Shown here: positions 19,875 to 29,133 of the stretch, piece by piece
How positions within the stretch are numbered: position 1 is the first letter of the stretch
Layout of the letters: each line of letters begins with the position of its first letter
Assembly: GCF_000799735.1 (NCBI RefSeq)
Contig: NZ_JUHH01000001.1
Location: 1,426,001-1,490,000, forward strand
Length of the DNA stretch: 64,000 bases
Direction of reading: 5' to 3'
From: Methylotenera sp. G11
Lineage (GTDB): Bacteria; Pseudomonadota; Gammaproteobacteria; Burkholderiales; Methylophilaceae
Position numbers and translations under genes: made by a program
The notes under the pieces: generated by a model
What the model saw: the letters and a program-made list of their open reading frames with translations, nothing else
Told to the model about the DNA's origin: nothing
Databases searched by the model: none

Positions 19875-20723
19875 TCAGTTTTCGTTTTTCAATTGCAGTG
19901 CAAATTCATATAAATCATTCTTTTTAAGCTGGGTGATTTCGGTAGCCAGTTTCACAGCCTGCTTGAGCGGCAGCTCAGCCAGCAGCAGCTTCAAGACGCG
20001 TACAGCCTCTTCCGGAATGGCTTCAGTCTCTTTCTGCACCGGCGCTTCCACCAGCAGCACGAACTCACCGCGCTGTTGATTCGTGTCGGCCTTAAGCCAG
20101 GCTTCGGCATCGCCAAGCGGACAAGTGTAGAAGGTCTCAAAAGTTTTTGTCAGCTCGCGCGCGAACGTGATGCGGCGCTCAGCGCCCAGCACCAGACTCA
20201 GGTCTGCGATACACTCCAGAATCCTGTGCGGCGCTTCATAAAACACCAGCGTGACTGCCTGTATCTTTAACGCTTCCAACTGCCTGCGCCGTGCAGCGCC
20301 GCTTGCAGGCAAAAAGCCATGAAACAAGAATCCGTTCTGCGTGATGCCGGATGCTGACAGCGCCGCAATCACCGCACTGGCACCAGGCACCGGCACCACC
20401 TTGATACCGGCTTTGCGCAGCACATCCACGACCACAGCCCCTGGGTCGCTGATACCTGGCGTGCCGGCATCCGTCACCAGGGCTATATTTTCACCCGCGT
20501 TCAATTGAACCAGCAGTTTTTCGGCAGATTGATGCTCATTATGCTCATGCACGGCAATCAGTTTCTTGCTGATGCCAAAATGATTCAGCAGGCCGGAAGT
20601 ATGCCGCGTATCCTCCGCCGCAATCGCATCCGCGCTTTTTAAAACGTCCAGGGCCCGCAGGCTGATATCCTGCAGGTTTCCAATTGGTGTAGCGACAACA
20701 TATAATATGCCTGAGGGATGCAA
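19875..20723 (-). CDS. rsmI: 16S rRNA (cytidine1402-2'-O)-methyltransferase RsmI
   Basis: Tetrapyrrole-methylase-fold enzyme that methylates the ribose of C1402. The 282-aa product shows YVVATPIGNLQDISLRAL, EDTRHTSGLLNHFGI, ALVTDAGTPGISDPG and GFLPASGAARRRQLE. No ATG exists before the conserved start of the domain, so the likely start is a TTG at 20723, with a poor ribosome site. The 5' end abuts the divergent lpoA gene so closely that the two starts lie within about 7-13 bp. The rsmI-lpoA-yraN-dolP neighbourhood is also found in E. coli. Confidence 0.93.
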   Translation of the reverse strand: MHPSGILYVVATPIGNLQDISLRALDVLKSADAIAAEDTRHTSGLLNHFGISKKLIAVHEHNEHQSAEKLLVQLNAGENIALVTDAGTPGISDPGAVVVDVLRKAGIKVVPVPGASAVIAALSASGITQNGFLFHGFLPASGAARRRQLEALKIQAVTLVFYEAPHRILECIADLSLVLGAERRITFARELTKTFETFYTCPLGDAEAWLKADTNQQRGEFVLLVEAPVQKETEAIPEEAVRVLKLLLAELPLKQAVKLATEITQLKKNDLYEFALQLKNEN

Positions 20724-20729
20724 AATCAG

Positions 20730-22391
20730 ATGACCAAAAAATTATTTAACGCTATTTTATCAACATGCCTGCTTTTTAGCAGTTTATATTTACCGGCACA
20801 TGCAGCAGCTGCAAACCAGGTGCCAGGCGCAAAAGCCGGCCAGCAGGGCAAAAAAACTCCTGAAGCGATTTTTTCAGAGGGTGAATCCTGCCTCATGCAA
20901 GGCAACACTGCCTGTGCCAGGTTGGCGCTGGCCAATATCCTGAGCACTTCGCCATACGCCAAGCTGCTGCAGGGCAGCATAGCGCTGACGGAAAAACAGA
21001 CCGACAAAGCCTTGCTCCTGTTACTGCCCTTGCAAGCTGAAGAAAGCCTGGTCCCGGCTGCCAAAATAACGCTGCACCAGCATCTGGCAGATGCCTTTCA
21101 GGACCTTAACGACATACAGCAGGCAATACAGCACCTGATGCAGGCGGAAGCCGCCATGGCCATGGCGGATGAAGCGCAAACCGGCATTGCAGCCATACAC
21201 GAAAAGATATGGTCACTGCTAGGCGTGCCTGAGCAAAGCGAACTCGTCGAACTTCGCGGCAACAATACTGACAGCACGTTCCAGGGCTGGATAGACCTGC
21301 GCCTTGCCGCCAGCAATGCAGACCTTAACAACAGCATTGCCGCCTGGAACACACTCTATCCCGACCATCCGGCACAGGCATTTGCAAAAAGCCTGGCTGA
21401 GGCTAACAGCGCTAAGCCAGCTGCACCGGCAAACCTCTCATCCGATGGCAGCATTGCGTTAATCATGCCGCTGACCGCTGAGGCGAATGCAGCCAAAGCC
21501 GAGGCGTTCAGGCTTGGCCTGGAAACGGCCTTATCCAGGCATGGGCTGCACAACGAAATCAGGACTTATCCCAGCACGGAAAGCCAGCAGCAGATCGATG
21601 AAGCCTATGCACTGGCAAAAAGCGAAGGCAATATTTATTTCATCACTCCCGGCTTTCAGGCCAATGAAGCCGCGGGCAATAAAATCAGCCCGGCCGAAAC
21701 CAATAATATCCTGCATATTTCACCGATACTGGATGACGAAGCGCTGCATATCGTGAATTTTGCACTTAGCCGGGGCATGCAGCAAATTACAATCATCACG
21801 ACAGAAAATGCTGCTTCCAGGCTCATGGCAGCAAGCTTTCAGGCAGCATGGCAGAGTAAGTCGCCGCATGAACTGCGCGGCCACGCCATCACCATCATTA
21901 CACTGCTTGGCAATATCGCGGCAACCGATGGCAGCCTGTTTGAGCTGAAATCGCAGCTGACTGAAAAAATGCCGGATCTGGTGCTGCTCGCGATGACTGC
22001 ACCTGAAGCACGCATGGCCAGGCTGCACCTCCCGATCAGCACGCCGGTCATCACATACTCCAGCGCCAATGAAATGGTGGATGCCGCAGCAGCTTACCAG
22101 CCGCTGAATGCTGTGCGTCTATTCGAGATTCCATACCTGCTGACAGCAAACCAGGCAGCTTATCAAGATTACGCACCAGAAGATGCCAGTCTCAATTCAA
22201 ATGAACTATTAAGATGGTTTGCACTCGGAGTAGATAGCCTGCAACTTTTAATAGCCAGCCAGCCGCTGCCTGAACACGAAGTAACCATCAGCGGTTTAAC
22301 CGGCACACTGACGGTAGATAAATACGGCAACATTAAACGCCAGCTGCCACTTGCCAGATTCACGCACAGCGGCCTCGTTCCTGAGCAATAA
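20730..22391 (+). CDS. lpoA: Penicillin-binding protein activator LpoA-like
   Basis: In E. coli LpoA is an outer-membrane lipoprotein that activates PBP1A. The 553-aa product (from ATG 20730) has a signal peptide MTKKLFNAILSTCLLFSS...AHA, a TPR-like helical region (about 45-230) and a periplasmic-binding-protein-like C-terminal domain beginning near SIALIMPLTAEANAAKAEAF. The expected lipobox is absent: cleavage would fall at AHA|A, and the only signal-peptide Cys is too early. An upstream in-frame ATG at 20718 has GAGGG only one base away and is unlikely. Position next to rsmI and yraN supports the assignment. Confidence 0.85.
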   Translation: MTKKLFNAILSTCLLFSSLYLPAHAAAANQVPGAKAGQQGKKTPEAIFSEGESCLMQGNTACARLALANILSTSPYAKLLQGSIALTEKQTDKALLLLLPLQAEESLVPAAKITLHQHLADAFQDLNDIQQAIQHLMQAEAAMAMADEAQTGIAAIHEKIWSLLGVPEQSELVELRGNNTDSTFQGWIDLRLAASNADLNNSIAAWNTLYPDHPAQAFAKSLAEANSAKPAAPANLSSDGSIALIMPLTAEANAAKAEAFRLGLETALSRHGLHNEIRTYPSTESQQQIDEAYALAKSEGNIYFITPGFQANEAAGNKISPAETNNILHISPILDDEALHIVNFALSRGMQQITIITTENAASRLMAASFQAAWQSKSPHELRGHAITIITLLGNIAATDGSLFELKSQLTEKMPDLVLLAMTAPEARMARLHLPISTPVITYSSANEMVDAAAAYQPLNAVRLFEIPYLLTANQAAYQDYAPEDASLNSNELLRWFALGVDSLQLLIASQPLPEHEVTISGLTGTLTVDKYGNIKRQLPLARFTHSGLVPEQ

Positions 22392-22398
22392 ACCGTAT

Positions 22399-22758
22399 AT
22401 GGATCAGAAATCACCGCCACGGCATCTAACAGAAGGTCTTGCGGCAGAAGAACTTGCCGCAGCTTTCTTACAGAGAAAAGGGTTGAAGCTGATTGAAAAA
22501 AACTTTCGCTGCGCATACGGTGAAATCGACCTGATTATGCAGGACGGCAGAACGCTGGTTTTTATTGAAGTGCGTTTGCGCAGCAATGCTGGTTTCGGCG
22601 GTGCCGCCATGAGCATCAACCAATCCAAGCAGCAAAAGCTCAAACGCACGGCTGAACGATACTTGCAGGCTCATGGAGATAGTGCCTGTCGATTTGACGC
22701 TGTTTTAATGTCAAAGTTAGATAGCAACGCCGTAGAATGGATACAGGACGCTTTTTAG
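22399..22758 (+). CDS. yraN: YraN family protein (UPF0102)
   Basis: Small protein of the YraN/UPF0102 family with a restriction-endonuclease-like fold. The start is taken as ATG 22399 (MDQKSPPRHLTEG), 7 bp after lpoA; a longer frame would overlap lpoA. The 119-aa product shows GLAAEELAAAFLQRKG, the nuclease-like core YGEIDLIMQDG...LVFIEVRLR (Glu-Asp-Glu residues of the PD-(D/E)xK type; the usual EVK is EVR here) and CRFDAVLMS. Cellular role is not settled in the family. Confidence 0.92.
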   Translation: MDQKSPPRHLTEGLAAEELAAAFLQRKGLKLIEKNFRCAYGEIDLIMQDGRTLVFIEVRLRSNAGFGGAAMSINQSKQQKLKRTAERYLQAHGDSACRFDAVLMSKLDSNAVEWIQDAF

Positions 22759-22796
22759 TTTATTAACGGAATCACTCACAGCAAAGGACGTCAACA

Positions 22797-23366
22797 ATGA
22801 AAGCAAGCTTAAAATTACTGGCAGCAGTATTACTGGCCTCTCAAATCACAGCCTGCGTGCCCGTCGTGGTAGGCGGCGCAGCTGCAGGCGGCGCAATGGC
22901 TGCAGATAGGCGCACTTCCGGCATTTATGTCGAAGATGAAAACATCGAACTGAAAGCGACAAAAAATATTTACGACACACTGGGCGAAGCCTCCCACGTC
23001 AATATCACCAGTTTTAAAGGCAATGTATTGATCACAGGGGAAGTGCCTGATGACAAGACCAGAACCAAGGCCGGCAACATGGTGCTGGCCATTGAGAACG
23101 TTAAAAGCATCACTAACGAACTGACGGTAGGCCCTAAAACCTCGATCAGCTCACGCACCAACGATGCCTATTTAACATCAAAAGTCAAAGCGCAATTCGT
23201 TTCAGAAAATCGTTTTCAAGCCAATTACGTAAAAGTCGTTACCGAAAACAGCGTTGTCTACCTCATGGGTTACGTGACCCATAAAGAGGCTAACGATGCA
23301 GTTGAGATCGCACGAAACACCGGTGGCGTAAGCAGGGTAGTCAAGGTATTTGAGTACATTCCATAA
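22797..23366 (+). CDS. dolP: BON-domain outer-membrane lipoprotein (DolP-like)
   Basis: Predicted lipoprotein: signal peptide with lipobox ITAC and lipidated Cys at residue 20, followed by a Gly/Ala-rich stretch. Two BON domains follow (about residues 45-115 and 122-189), the second with TKVNA-like YLTSKVKAQF and VVYLMGYVT. E. coli DolP (YraP), two BON domains and encoded near yraN, supports outer-membrane integrity. An SD-like AAAGGA is upstream of the ATG. Confidence 0.9.
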   Translation: MKASLKLLAAVLLASQITACVPVVVGGAAAGGAMAADRRTSGIYVEDENIELKATKNIYDTLGEASHVNITSFKGNVLITGEVPDDKTRTKAGNMVLAIENVKSITNELTVGPKTSISSRTNDAYLTSKVKAQFVSENRFQANYVKVVTENSVVYLMGYVTHKEANDAVEIARNTGGVSRVVKVFEYIP

Positions 23367-23504
23367 ACTCGCACCACAGCCGCCCCGGCTCTTCAGCATT
23401 CACCTTTGAACTGGTTGATCGGCAGATCCAGGGCGGCTTGAACATATCGGCAACCAGGCCGATTAAAAATCAAGTTTCGCATTTAGCAACGATATTGCAG
23501 ATGT

Positions 23505-23510
23505 TATAAT
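23505..23510 (+). promoter_or_regulatory. -10 box upstream of the DUF3579 gene
   Basis: A perfect TATAAT about 65 bp upstream of the ATG. The -35 position holds TTTAGC (23482-23487), which is weak, with a 17-base spacer. Confidence 0.4.
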
Positions 23511-23574
23511 ATGCGGAATTTTTAGCCGCTGGCCGTATTCCAACATCCACAATCAAGTGAGCCTTATACAAATC

Positions 23575-23874
23575 ATGACGCAAACAAACAACGAAATTAT
23601 CATTGAGGGTAATACCCGCGCAGGCAAACCGTTCCGCCCGAGCGACTGGGTTGACCGCATGTGCAGCACTTACGCTACCTTTGGTGATGACCGCAAACTG
23701 AAATACTCGCCTTACCTCAAACCAAAAGTCATTAACGGCGTACGCTGCCTGGCTGTAGATTTGAAACTGAAGACGGTAAACCCTGAAGGTTTTGCGCAGC
23801 TGATGCACTTTGCTGAAGAAAACCAGCTGAATGTTCTGGATGGTGAAGGCAACAGTATCGCCGTACCGCAGTAA
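23575..23874 (+). CDS. DUF3579 family protein
   Basis: A 99-aa soluble protein from ATG 23575 (MTQTNNEIIIEG). A GTG at 23557 would add six residues; neither has a good ribosome site. The sequence KPFRPSDWVDRMCSTYATFG and the C-terminal FAQLMHFAEENQLNV segment are typical of DUF3579, a family found mainly in Betaproteobacteria. Function is unknown. It ends at a strong hairpin terminator. Confidence 0.85.
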   Translation: MTQTNNEIIIEGNTRAGKPFRPSDWVDRMCSTYATFGDDRKLKYSPYLKPKVINGVRCLAVDLKLKTVNPEGFAQLMHFAEENQLNVLDGEGNSIAVPQ

Positions 23875-23914
23875 ACGATAAACAACTGCCGAAGGCTAGG
23901 CCGCATCACCGGAA

Positions 23915-23950
23915 ATAAGCTGCAACATCCATGGTTGCAGCTTATTTTTT
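23915..23950. terminator. Bidirectional intrinsic terminator
   Basis: Perfect 12-bp stem ATAAGCTGCAAC / GTTGCAGCTTAT with a 7-base loop, followed by T5 on the plus strand and a T-run within tlpA sequence on the other side. It ends the DUF3579 gene and also overlaps the stop codon of the convergent thioredoxin-like gene. Confidence 0.85.
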
Positions 23951-24412
23951 GCCTGTGATCATATCCTCGATAAATGCCCTGGTGATAATCCCGCGCTTTA
24001 TTTTCACAAGCCTACCCTGCGGGTTATAAATAAAAGTCGTAGGCAGCACACCTGCCGGCCCAATCTGGGCAGTCACGCTATCATCACCCAGCACGATAGG
24101 ATAAGACATCAGCATGTCATCCACATACTCATTCACTTCTTTAACGTCTTTGTAATCAAACACCACCCCCAGAACCATCAAGTCTTTCTGCTTGCGGCGA
24201 TCATAAAGGTTAACCAGGTCAGGAACCTCTTCAAGGCATGGCGGGCACCAGGTTGCCCAGTAATTAACCAGCACCCACTTACCCTTGTAAGCAGAAAGCT
24301 GGTGTTTATTGCCTGCCATATCTTTCAACACGAAATCAGCGGCGGCTCCCGCTTCGGCATAGGAAAACTGGCTTACCATCAAAGCCATCAAAAAAAACAA
24401 TATTCTTTTCAT
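23942..24412 (-). CDS. TlpA/ResA-like periplasmic thioredoxin
   Basis: Thiol-disulfide oxidoreductase of the TlpA family, probably periplasmic. The 156-aa protein has a signal peptide (MKRILFFLMALMVSQFSYA), the redox motif WCPPC at residues 55-59 and the cis-Pro segment GVLPTTFIYN. The CPPC dipeptide is usual for reductases serving cytochrome c maturation or other periplasmic thiols, but no cytochrome-maturation gene is adjacent. It is convergent with DUF3579 and divergent from trxA. Confidence 0.85.
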   Translation of the reverse strand: MKRILFFLMALMVSQFSYAEAGAAADFVLKDMAGNKHQLSAYKGKWVLVNYWATWCPPCLEEVPDLVNLYDRRKQKDLMVLGVVFDYKDVKEVNEYVDDMLMSYPIVLGDDSVTAQIGPAGVLPTTFIYNPQGRLVKIKRGIITRAFIEDMITGKK

Positions 24413-24759
24413 TTATTCCAGCCATCCATTTATTTTCGTGAATGCGCATTATTTCTGCATTTAATCGACAATTTCTAGTTCTATTTCGAGATTAATGTGC
24501 GTATCATGCAACATTAATGATTGTAATTATAACAATCCATCCCCATAGTACTAGCATTAGAGTTGCCGATGACTTGGCAATGTAACTGAAAATTTAAATT
24601 AACGACAAACCCGGCATACTGATACAGCGTCAGGATTAGTGCGGTTTGCAGCGGTAAAGATTAAATTTCACAAGTTACAGATGCCACTTCACGAAATCAT
24701 TTTTTTTAGTTACGATATACATTTATTTACTACAAAGTATTATTCAATAGAGGTTTACA
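24413..24759. other. Intergenic region between divergent tlpA-like gene and trxA
   Basis: About 350 bp, A/T-rich, no gene seen. A minus-strand TATAAT lies at 24531-24526, too far (about 115 bp) from the tlpA-like gene to be certain. An AGAGG ribosome site precedes the trxA ATG. No convincing -35/-10 pair or structured RNA was found. Confidence 0.4.
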
Positions 24760-25086
24760 ATGAGCGAACACATCACACACCTGAGCGATGCAAGTTTTGA
24801 GCAAGATGTACTGCAATCGCAAATCCCTGTACTAGTTGATTACTGGGCAGAATGGTGTGGTCCATGCAAAATGATTGCACCAATCCTGGATGAAATTTCA
24901 AAAGAATATGCCGGCCGCATCAAAGTTGCCAAACTGAATATCGACGATAATCAGCAAACCCCGCCTAAATACGGAATCCGCGGCATCCCTACACTGATGC
25001 TGTTCAAGAACGGCAATGTTGAAGCAACCAAAGTTGGCGCACTGTCCAAATCGCAACTAACGGCATTTATTGACAGCAACATCTAA
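24760..25086 (+). CDS. trxA: Thioredoxin TrxA
   Basis: Cytoplasmic disulfide reductase, 108 aa, with no signal peptide. The active site is AEWCGPCKM (WCGPC at residues 32-36) and the cis-Pro loop is [13 protein letters not shown]. Family members normally have DNP-T or NPG-T before the second half; here [13 protein letters not shown] is slightly changed. The trxA-rho order is conserved in many Proteobacteria. Confidence 0.96.
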   Translation: MSEHITHLSDASFEQDVLQSQIPVLVDYWAEWCGPCKMIAPILDEISKEYAGRIKVAKLNIDDNQQTPPKYGIRGIPTLMLFKNGNVEATKVGALSKSQLTAFIDSNI

Positions 25087-25117
25087 ACGCTTTACGCTTA
25101 GCGCCATATATTCAAAC

Positions 25118-25153
25118 GCTTGGTTTTACGTAATCACTTTCGTATCACCAAGC
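25118..25153 (+). promoter_or_regulatory. Stem-loop in the trxA-rho intergenic leader
   Basis: GCTTGGT pairs with ACCAAGC, with a nested TACG/CGTA pair inside. It lies 32 bp after the trxA stop and 90 bp before rho, without a T-run. It may end part of the trxA transcripts or be part of the rho leader, where autogenous attenuation is known in E. coli. Confidence 0.35.
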
Positions 25154-25242
25154 ATAATCTTCCGCAGCCACTAAAATTTAATCCCTAGCTTTCAATCTAT
25201 AAGCTTAACACTTCAAACAAAATCTTGTTCTAGCGAGACCTC

Positions 25243-26502
25243 ATGCACTTATCAGACCTCAAGCATCTACCCGTAACCGAGTTAGTTGAAATGGCTATTG
25301 CCAATGAAATCGACAACGCCAGCCGAATGCGGAAACAGGATCTGATATTTGCCATTCTCAAGAACAAGGCAAAAAAAGGTGACAGCATCTATGGTGACGG
25401 CACGCTGGAAGTTCTGCAGGACGGCTTTGGGTTTCTGCGCTCACCGGATACATCCTACCTGGCCGGGCCTGATGATATTTACGTGTCGCCATCACAGATC
25501 AGGCGCTTCAACCTGCACACCGGCGACAGCATTCAAGGCGAAATCCGCATTCCGAAAGATGGCGAGCGCTACTTTGCATTAGTCAAGGTTGACCAGGTCA
25601 ACGGCGAAGCGCCAGAAAACACCAAGCATAAGATCCTGTTTGAAAACCTCACCCCCCTGTTCCCGACCATACCGCTTAAGCTGGAACGCGATATCAAGGG
25701 CGCCGAAAACATCACCAGCCGCGTCATCGACATGATTGCACCGATTGGCCGTGGTCAGCGCGGCCTGCTGGTAGCCAGCCCGAAAAGTGGTAAGACGGTC
25801 ATGATGCAGAATATTGCCCATGCCATCACCGCAAATCATCCCGATGTGGTCTTGATCGTGCTGCTGATCGACGAACGTCCCGAAGAAGTGACAGAGATGA
25901 CACGCTCAGTGAGGGGCGAAGTGGTTGCCTCGACGTTTGACGAACCGGCAACCCGTCACGTACAGGTTGCTGAAATGGTACTGGAAAAAGCAAAACGCCT
26001 GGTAGAACATAAAAAAGATGTCGTGATCCTGCTTGACTCGATCACACGCCTGGCACGGGCTTACAATACCGTGATTCCTTCATCAGGCAAAGTACTGACC
26101 GGCGGCGTGGATGCCAACGCGCTGCAACGCCCGAAACGCTTCTTCGGCGCGGCACGTAATATCGAAGAAGGCGGCTCGCTCACTATCATCGCTACCGCAC
26201 TGGTTGATACCGGCTCGCGTATGGATGACGTGATCTACGAAGAGTTCAAAGGCACCGGCAACATGGAAATCCATCTTGACCGCCGTATGGCCGAAAAACG
26301 CATCTACCCGGCAATCAACGTCAACAAGTCCGGCACCCGCCGCGAAGAGTTACTGATCGAAAAAGACGTACTGCAGAAAATCTGGGTACTGCGCAAACTG
26401 CTCTACCCGATGGACGATCTCGATGCGATGGAATTCCTGCTGGACAAAATCAAATCCACCAAGAACAATGCGGACTTTTTCGACAGCATGCGCAGAGGTT
26501 AA
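25243..26502 (+). CDS. rho: Transcription termination factor Rho
   Basis: Hexameric RNA-dependent ATPase that ends transcription. The 419-aa protein has the normal length: N-terminal helical domain ([18 protein letters not shown]), RNA-binding cold-shock-like domain with GFGFLRS (about 61-67), Walker A ASPKSGKT at 178-185, Walker [17 protein letters not shown], the Q-loop/R-loop region [26 protein letters not shown], and the C-terminal [16 protein letters not shown]. No insertion is seen. Confidence 0.98.
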   Translation: MHLSDLKHLPVTELVEMAIANEIDNASRMRKQDLIFAILKNKAKKGDSIYGDGTLEVLQDGFGFLRSPDTSYLAGPDDIYVSPSQIRRFNLHTGDSIQGEIRIPKDGERYFALVKVDQVNGEAPENTKHKILFENLTPLFPTIPLKLERDIKGAENITSRVIDMIAPIGRGQRGLLVASPKSGKTVMMQNIAHAITANHPDVVLIVLLIDERPEEVTEMTRSVRGEVVASTFDEPATRHVQVAEMVLEKAKRLVEHKKDVVILLDSITRLARAYNTVIPSSGKVLTGGVDANALQRPKRFFGAARNIEEGGSLTIIATALVDTGSRMDDVIYEEFKGTGNMEIHLDRRMAEKRIYPAINVNKSGTRREELLIEKDVLQKIWVLRKLLYPMDDLDAMEFLLDKIKSTKNNADFFDSMRRG

Positions 26503-26536
26503 CTTTCGTTATCGAAGTGCCCTTAACAATTTTACC

Positions 26537-26565
26537 TTGCTTAACTCAGGCAATATAAATATAAT
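26537..26565 (+). promoter_or_regulatory. Promoter of rpmE2
   Basis: TTGCTT (26537-26542) and TATAAT (26560-26565) with a 17-base spacer, about 72 bp upstream of the L31 start. A small hairpin TTGCCG/CGGCAA lies between it and the gene. Confidence 0.65.
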
Positions 26566-26637
26566 GCCGAGTTACCGCAAAAATGCGCAATATAATTTTG
26601 CCGTATCATTCGGCAATCAATACTGAGGCTATATATT

Positions 26638-26880
26638 ATGAAAGATGGAATTCATCCAGAATACCGCGAAGTCGTGTTTCAAGACATCGGCGCGGACTTT
26701 AGTTTTTTAACTCGCTCTACTATCGCTGCTCGCGACACTATCAAGTGGACTGACGGCAAAGAGTATCCACTGGTTAAAATCGAGGTGTCATCAAAATCAC
26801 ACCCATTCTACACCGGTAAACAAATGATTCTTGACACTGCCGGTCGCGTTGATAAATTCCGCAAAAAATACGGTATGTAA
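26638..26880 (+). CDS. rpmE2: 50S ribosomal protein L31 type B
   Basis: Large-subunit ribosomal protein, 80 aa, of the C-minus (zinc-free) type: [16 protein letters not shown] start, no cysteines at all, and [23 protein letters not shown]. In many bacteria this form replaces the zinc-binding L31 under zinc limitation. No Zur-like site is obvious. A strong terminator follows. Confidence 0.96.
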   Translation: MKDGIHPEYREVVFQDIGADFSFLTRSTIAARDTIKWTDGKEYPLVKIEVSSKSHPFYTGKQMILDTAGRVDKFRKKYGM

Positions 26881-26915
26881 TGATGGCTTGCGAGATTTCT
26901 TGCAAATAGTCATGA

Positions 26916-26947
26916 AGCAAAAAGGCAGCCCGAGCTGCCTTTTTGCT
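26916..26947 (+). terminator. Intrinsic terminator after rpmE2
   Basis: Perfect 14-bp stem AGCAAAAAGGCAGC / GCTGCCTTTTTGCT with loop CCGA. The T-run is within the stem, giving U's on either strand. Confidence 0.85.
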
Positions 26948-26975
26948 TTAATGCTGCGCTTTCTTGCTGCACTTT

Positions 26976-27005
26976 CTTTAAGTGCATTGCCTTTAAGTGC
27001 ATTGC
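26976..27005 (+). repeat. Tandem 15-bp duplication
   Basis: CTTTAAGTGCATTGC occurs twice head to tail in the intergenic stretch after the rpmE2 terminator. A third partial similarity (CTTAAG) follows. No gene is affected. Confidence 0.8.
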
Positions 27006-27149
27006 TTTCCTTAAGCAAGGTTAGTCTGAAACAAGGCTGGCTTAGCTGACTTCAGGCGCCGTATAACATTCAAGCCGAAGTTACATTCAATTCCAAAACA
27101 AGCTAGACTGTTACCGTCGATCCACAATAACACTAATTCGCTACTACAT

Positions 27150-28799
27150 ATGCGCTTTCAACTCGATCACGACTGGCAAGGCAACATGTCCACACCGCGC
27201 GCGCGCATAGGTGAAAATGCAAAAACTCACCTGCTGCTTGTGCTGTGTGCTATCTGGATATTATTCGGCTTAACCGGCCACGCCCCATGGAAACCACTTG
27301 AAAGCACCAGCATTACGATCGTTAAAAATATTCTACAGGGCGGCAGCCTGGTAGCTCCGCTTGCGGCCGGAGAATCCTTTCTGGAATCACCGCCGCTTTA
27401 TTACCTGTCGGCTGCAGCCAGCGCACAATTATTCAGCCCATTCTTAAGCATGCACGATGGTGCAAGGCTCATCAATGCCCTCTGGGTTACGATCATCCTG
27501 CTGATGGTCGGCATGACAGGACGCGAACTGTGGGCACGTGGCGTCGGTCGCCACGCCACATTCATCATGGTCGGCACCGTTGGCCTGGTCATGAACGCAC
27601 ATAGCCTGAATACAGAGATTGCGGGCTTGGCCAGCGCTGCTACCGGTTTTTATGCACTGGCCCTATCGAAACGCCGCCCCTGGCGCGCCAGCGGATTATT
27701 GGGACTAGCGCTTGGCGCAGGCTTGCTGACAGATGGCCTGGTCATGCCGGTGATCCTGCTGAGCACTTCATTGCTGCTGCCTTTGATGTTCAGACCCTGG
27801 CGCACGGTGAGCTTCGCCAAGGTTCTGATCACTGCAATCCTCATTGCCATGCCGATAGCCGGCAGCTGGCTGGGTTTACTCTACTTTCAGCAGCCAGCCA
27901 TATTCCGGCAATGGCTGAATGCCAGCCTGAATGGATTCGGTCTGCAGAATCATTTCTACTTCCTGCGCATCCTGGGATGGTACGCATGGCCGGCACTGCC
28001 GCTTGCAATGTGGGGCTTATGGCGCAATCGCGACAAACTGCTTTCCAAACCAAAATTCCAGCTGATGATCGTCTTTTTTGCATGCAGCCTGCTTTTCCTG
28101 GGCTGCAGTGCACAATCCAAGGACATTTACGCCATGCCGCTGCTGCTGCCGCTCGTAGCGCTTGGTGCCGGCAGCGTTGAGCATTTGAAACGCGGCGCGG
28201 CTTCGGCCTTGAATTGGTTCGGCATTACGCTGTTTGGCCTGATCGGTTTCCTGATCTGGCTGGGCTGGATAGCGATGGCGACCGGGCATCCAGCCAAGAT
28301 CAAAGAGCGCATGCTGTTCCTGTCCGGCGCTGCGAACGCTGATGTACAGTGGCTGATGCTGCTGCCCGCAATACTGGTGACGGTCATCTGGCTGTTTACC
28401 TGCATACGCGCAAAACAGGGCAATCGCTCTACAGTCACCAACTGGGCGGTAGGCATGACATTTGGCTGGGGGCTGCTCATGTCGCTTTGGCTGCCGTGGA
28501 TCGACTCGGCCAAAAGCTATGAAACAGTCTTTACCGGTATTTATAAAGCGCTGCCGGCCAATCGCAGCTGCATCAACAGCCTGGGCGTTGGTCAATCACA
28601 ACGCATGCTGTTCAATTATTACACCAACATCGACTTAAGGACTGTTGAAACGGCAGAGCGCCTGGATTGCAATCTCTACCTGATTCAGGATGACAAAAGC
28701 ACGGCCAAAATGCAGCCTGGCGACGAATGGAAGCTGATCTGGCACGGGAAACGTGCAGCAGAACGCAAAGAGAGTTTCAGGTTATTTCAGCGCCGATAG
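27150..28799 (+). CDS. GT39/ArnT-like membrane glycosyltransferase
   Basis: A 549-aa integral membrane protein with roughly 11-12 hydrophobic segments. The N-terminal part resembles ArnT/PMT-type (GT39/GT83) glycosyltransferases that use polyprenyl-phosphate sugars: GHAPWKPLEST holds the expected acidic residue in the first periplasmic loop and SPPLYYLSAAASAQLF matches the PPL-YW segment. The soluble C-terminal tail (after about residue 455) is less conserved. A second ATG at 27186 (MSTPRARIGEN) could be the true start. Substrate is unknown; no lipid A modification genes are nearby. Confidence 0.75.
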   Translation: MRFQLDHDWQGNMSTPRARIGENAKTHLLLVLCAIWILFGLTGHAPWKPLESTSITIVKNILQGGSLVAPLAAGESFLESPPLYYLSAAASAQLFSPFLSMHDGARLINALWVTIILLMVGMTGRELWARGVGRHATFIMVGTVGLVMNAHSLNTEIAGLASAATGFYALALSKRRPWRASGLLGLALGAGLLTDGLVMPVILLSTSLLLPLMFRPWRTVSFAKVLITAILIAMPIAGSWLGLLYFQQPAIFRQWLNASLNGFGLQNHFYFLRILGWYAWPALPLAMWGLWRNRDKLLSKPKFQLMIVFFACSLLFLGCSAQSKDIYAMPLLLPLVALGAGSVEHLKRGAASALNWFGITLFGLIGFLIWLGWIAMATGHPAKIKERMLFLSGAANADVQWLMLLPAILVTVIWLFTCIRAKQGNRSTVTNWAVGMTFGWGLLMSLWLPWIDSAKSYETVFTGIYKALPANRSCINSLGVGQSQRMLFNYYTNIDLRTVETAERLDCNLYLIQDDKSTAKMQPGDEWKLIWHGKRAAERKESFRLFQRR

Positions 28800-28868
28800 C
28801 GTTATTTGAACCTGCACTCCTGAAACTCACAGGAACAAGCAACTGGCAAAACTGGTTGATCGCTGCGC

Positions 28869-29087
28869 TTAAGCTTGCAGGTAGGATTTAATTGCGGTTT
28901 TTACCTGCAGATGCAGACCCTGGCCGTCCTGCTCATGCACATACTGCGCTATCTGCTTGCGCATAGGCAAAGCCCAGAACTTATTGAGATGTCCGGCAAT
29001 GTCCTGCTGGGCGTGGCTCTGGTCAGGATAGGATTCGTAGAAATCACCAATCTGATTAGCCATTGAAATTAAACGCTGAATATCCAT
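28869..29087 (-). CDS. fdsD: NAD-dependent formate dehydrogenase delta subunit FdsD
   Basis: Small accessory subunit of soluble molybdenum formate dehydrogenases. The 72-aa product begins MDIQRLISMANQIGDFYESYPD and includes HLNKFWALPMRKQI, the typical FdsD pattern. ATG 29087 is preferred; a GTG at 29102 would add five residues. It is the last gene of the fds cluster, 46 bp after fdhD, the usual order fdsG-B-A-fdhD-fdsD. Confidence 0.92.
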   Translation of the reverse strand: MDIQRLISMANQIGDFYESYPDQSHAQQDIAGHLNKFWALPMRKQIAQYVHEQDGQGLHLQVKTAIKSYLQA

Positions 29088-29133
29088 TTTTCCAGTTTCC
29101 ACCTAAAAAGTTTTTAATACTTGCCGATTCAAG

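Noticed and set aside
26797-27018. Minus-strand frame with repeated LKESNALKGNALKES-type residues
   Set aside because: The repeats come from the tandem 15-bp duplication and the frame runs through the rpmE2 terminator and gene.
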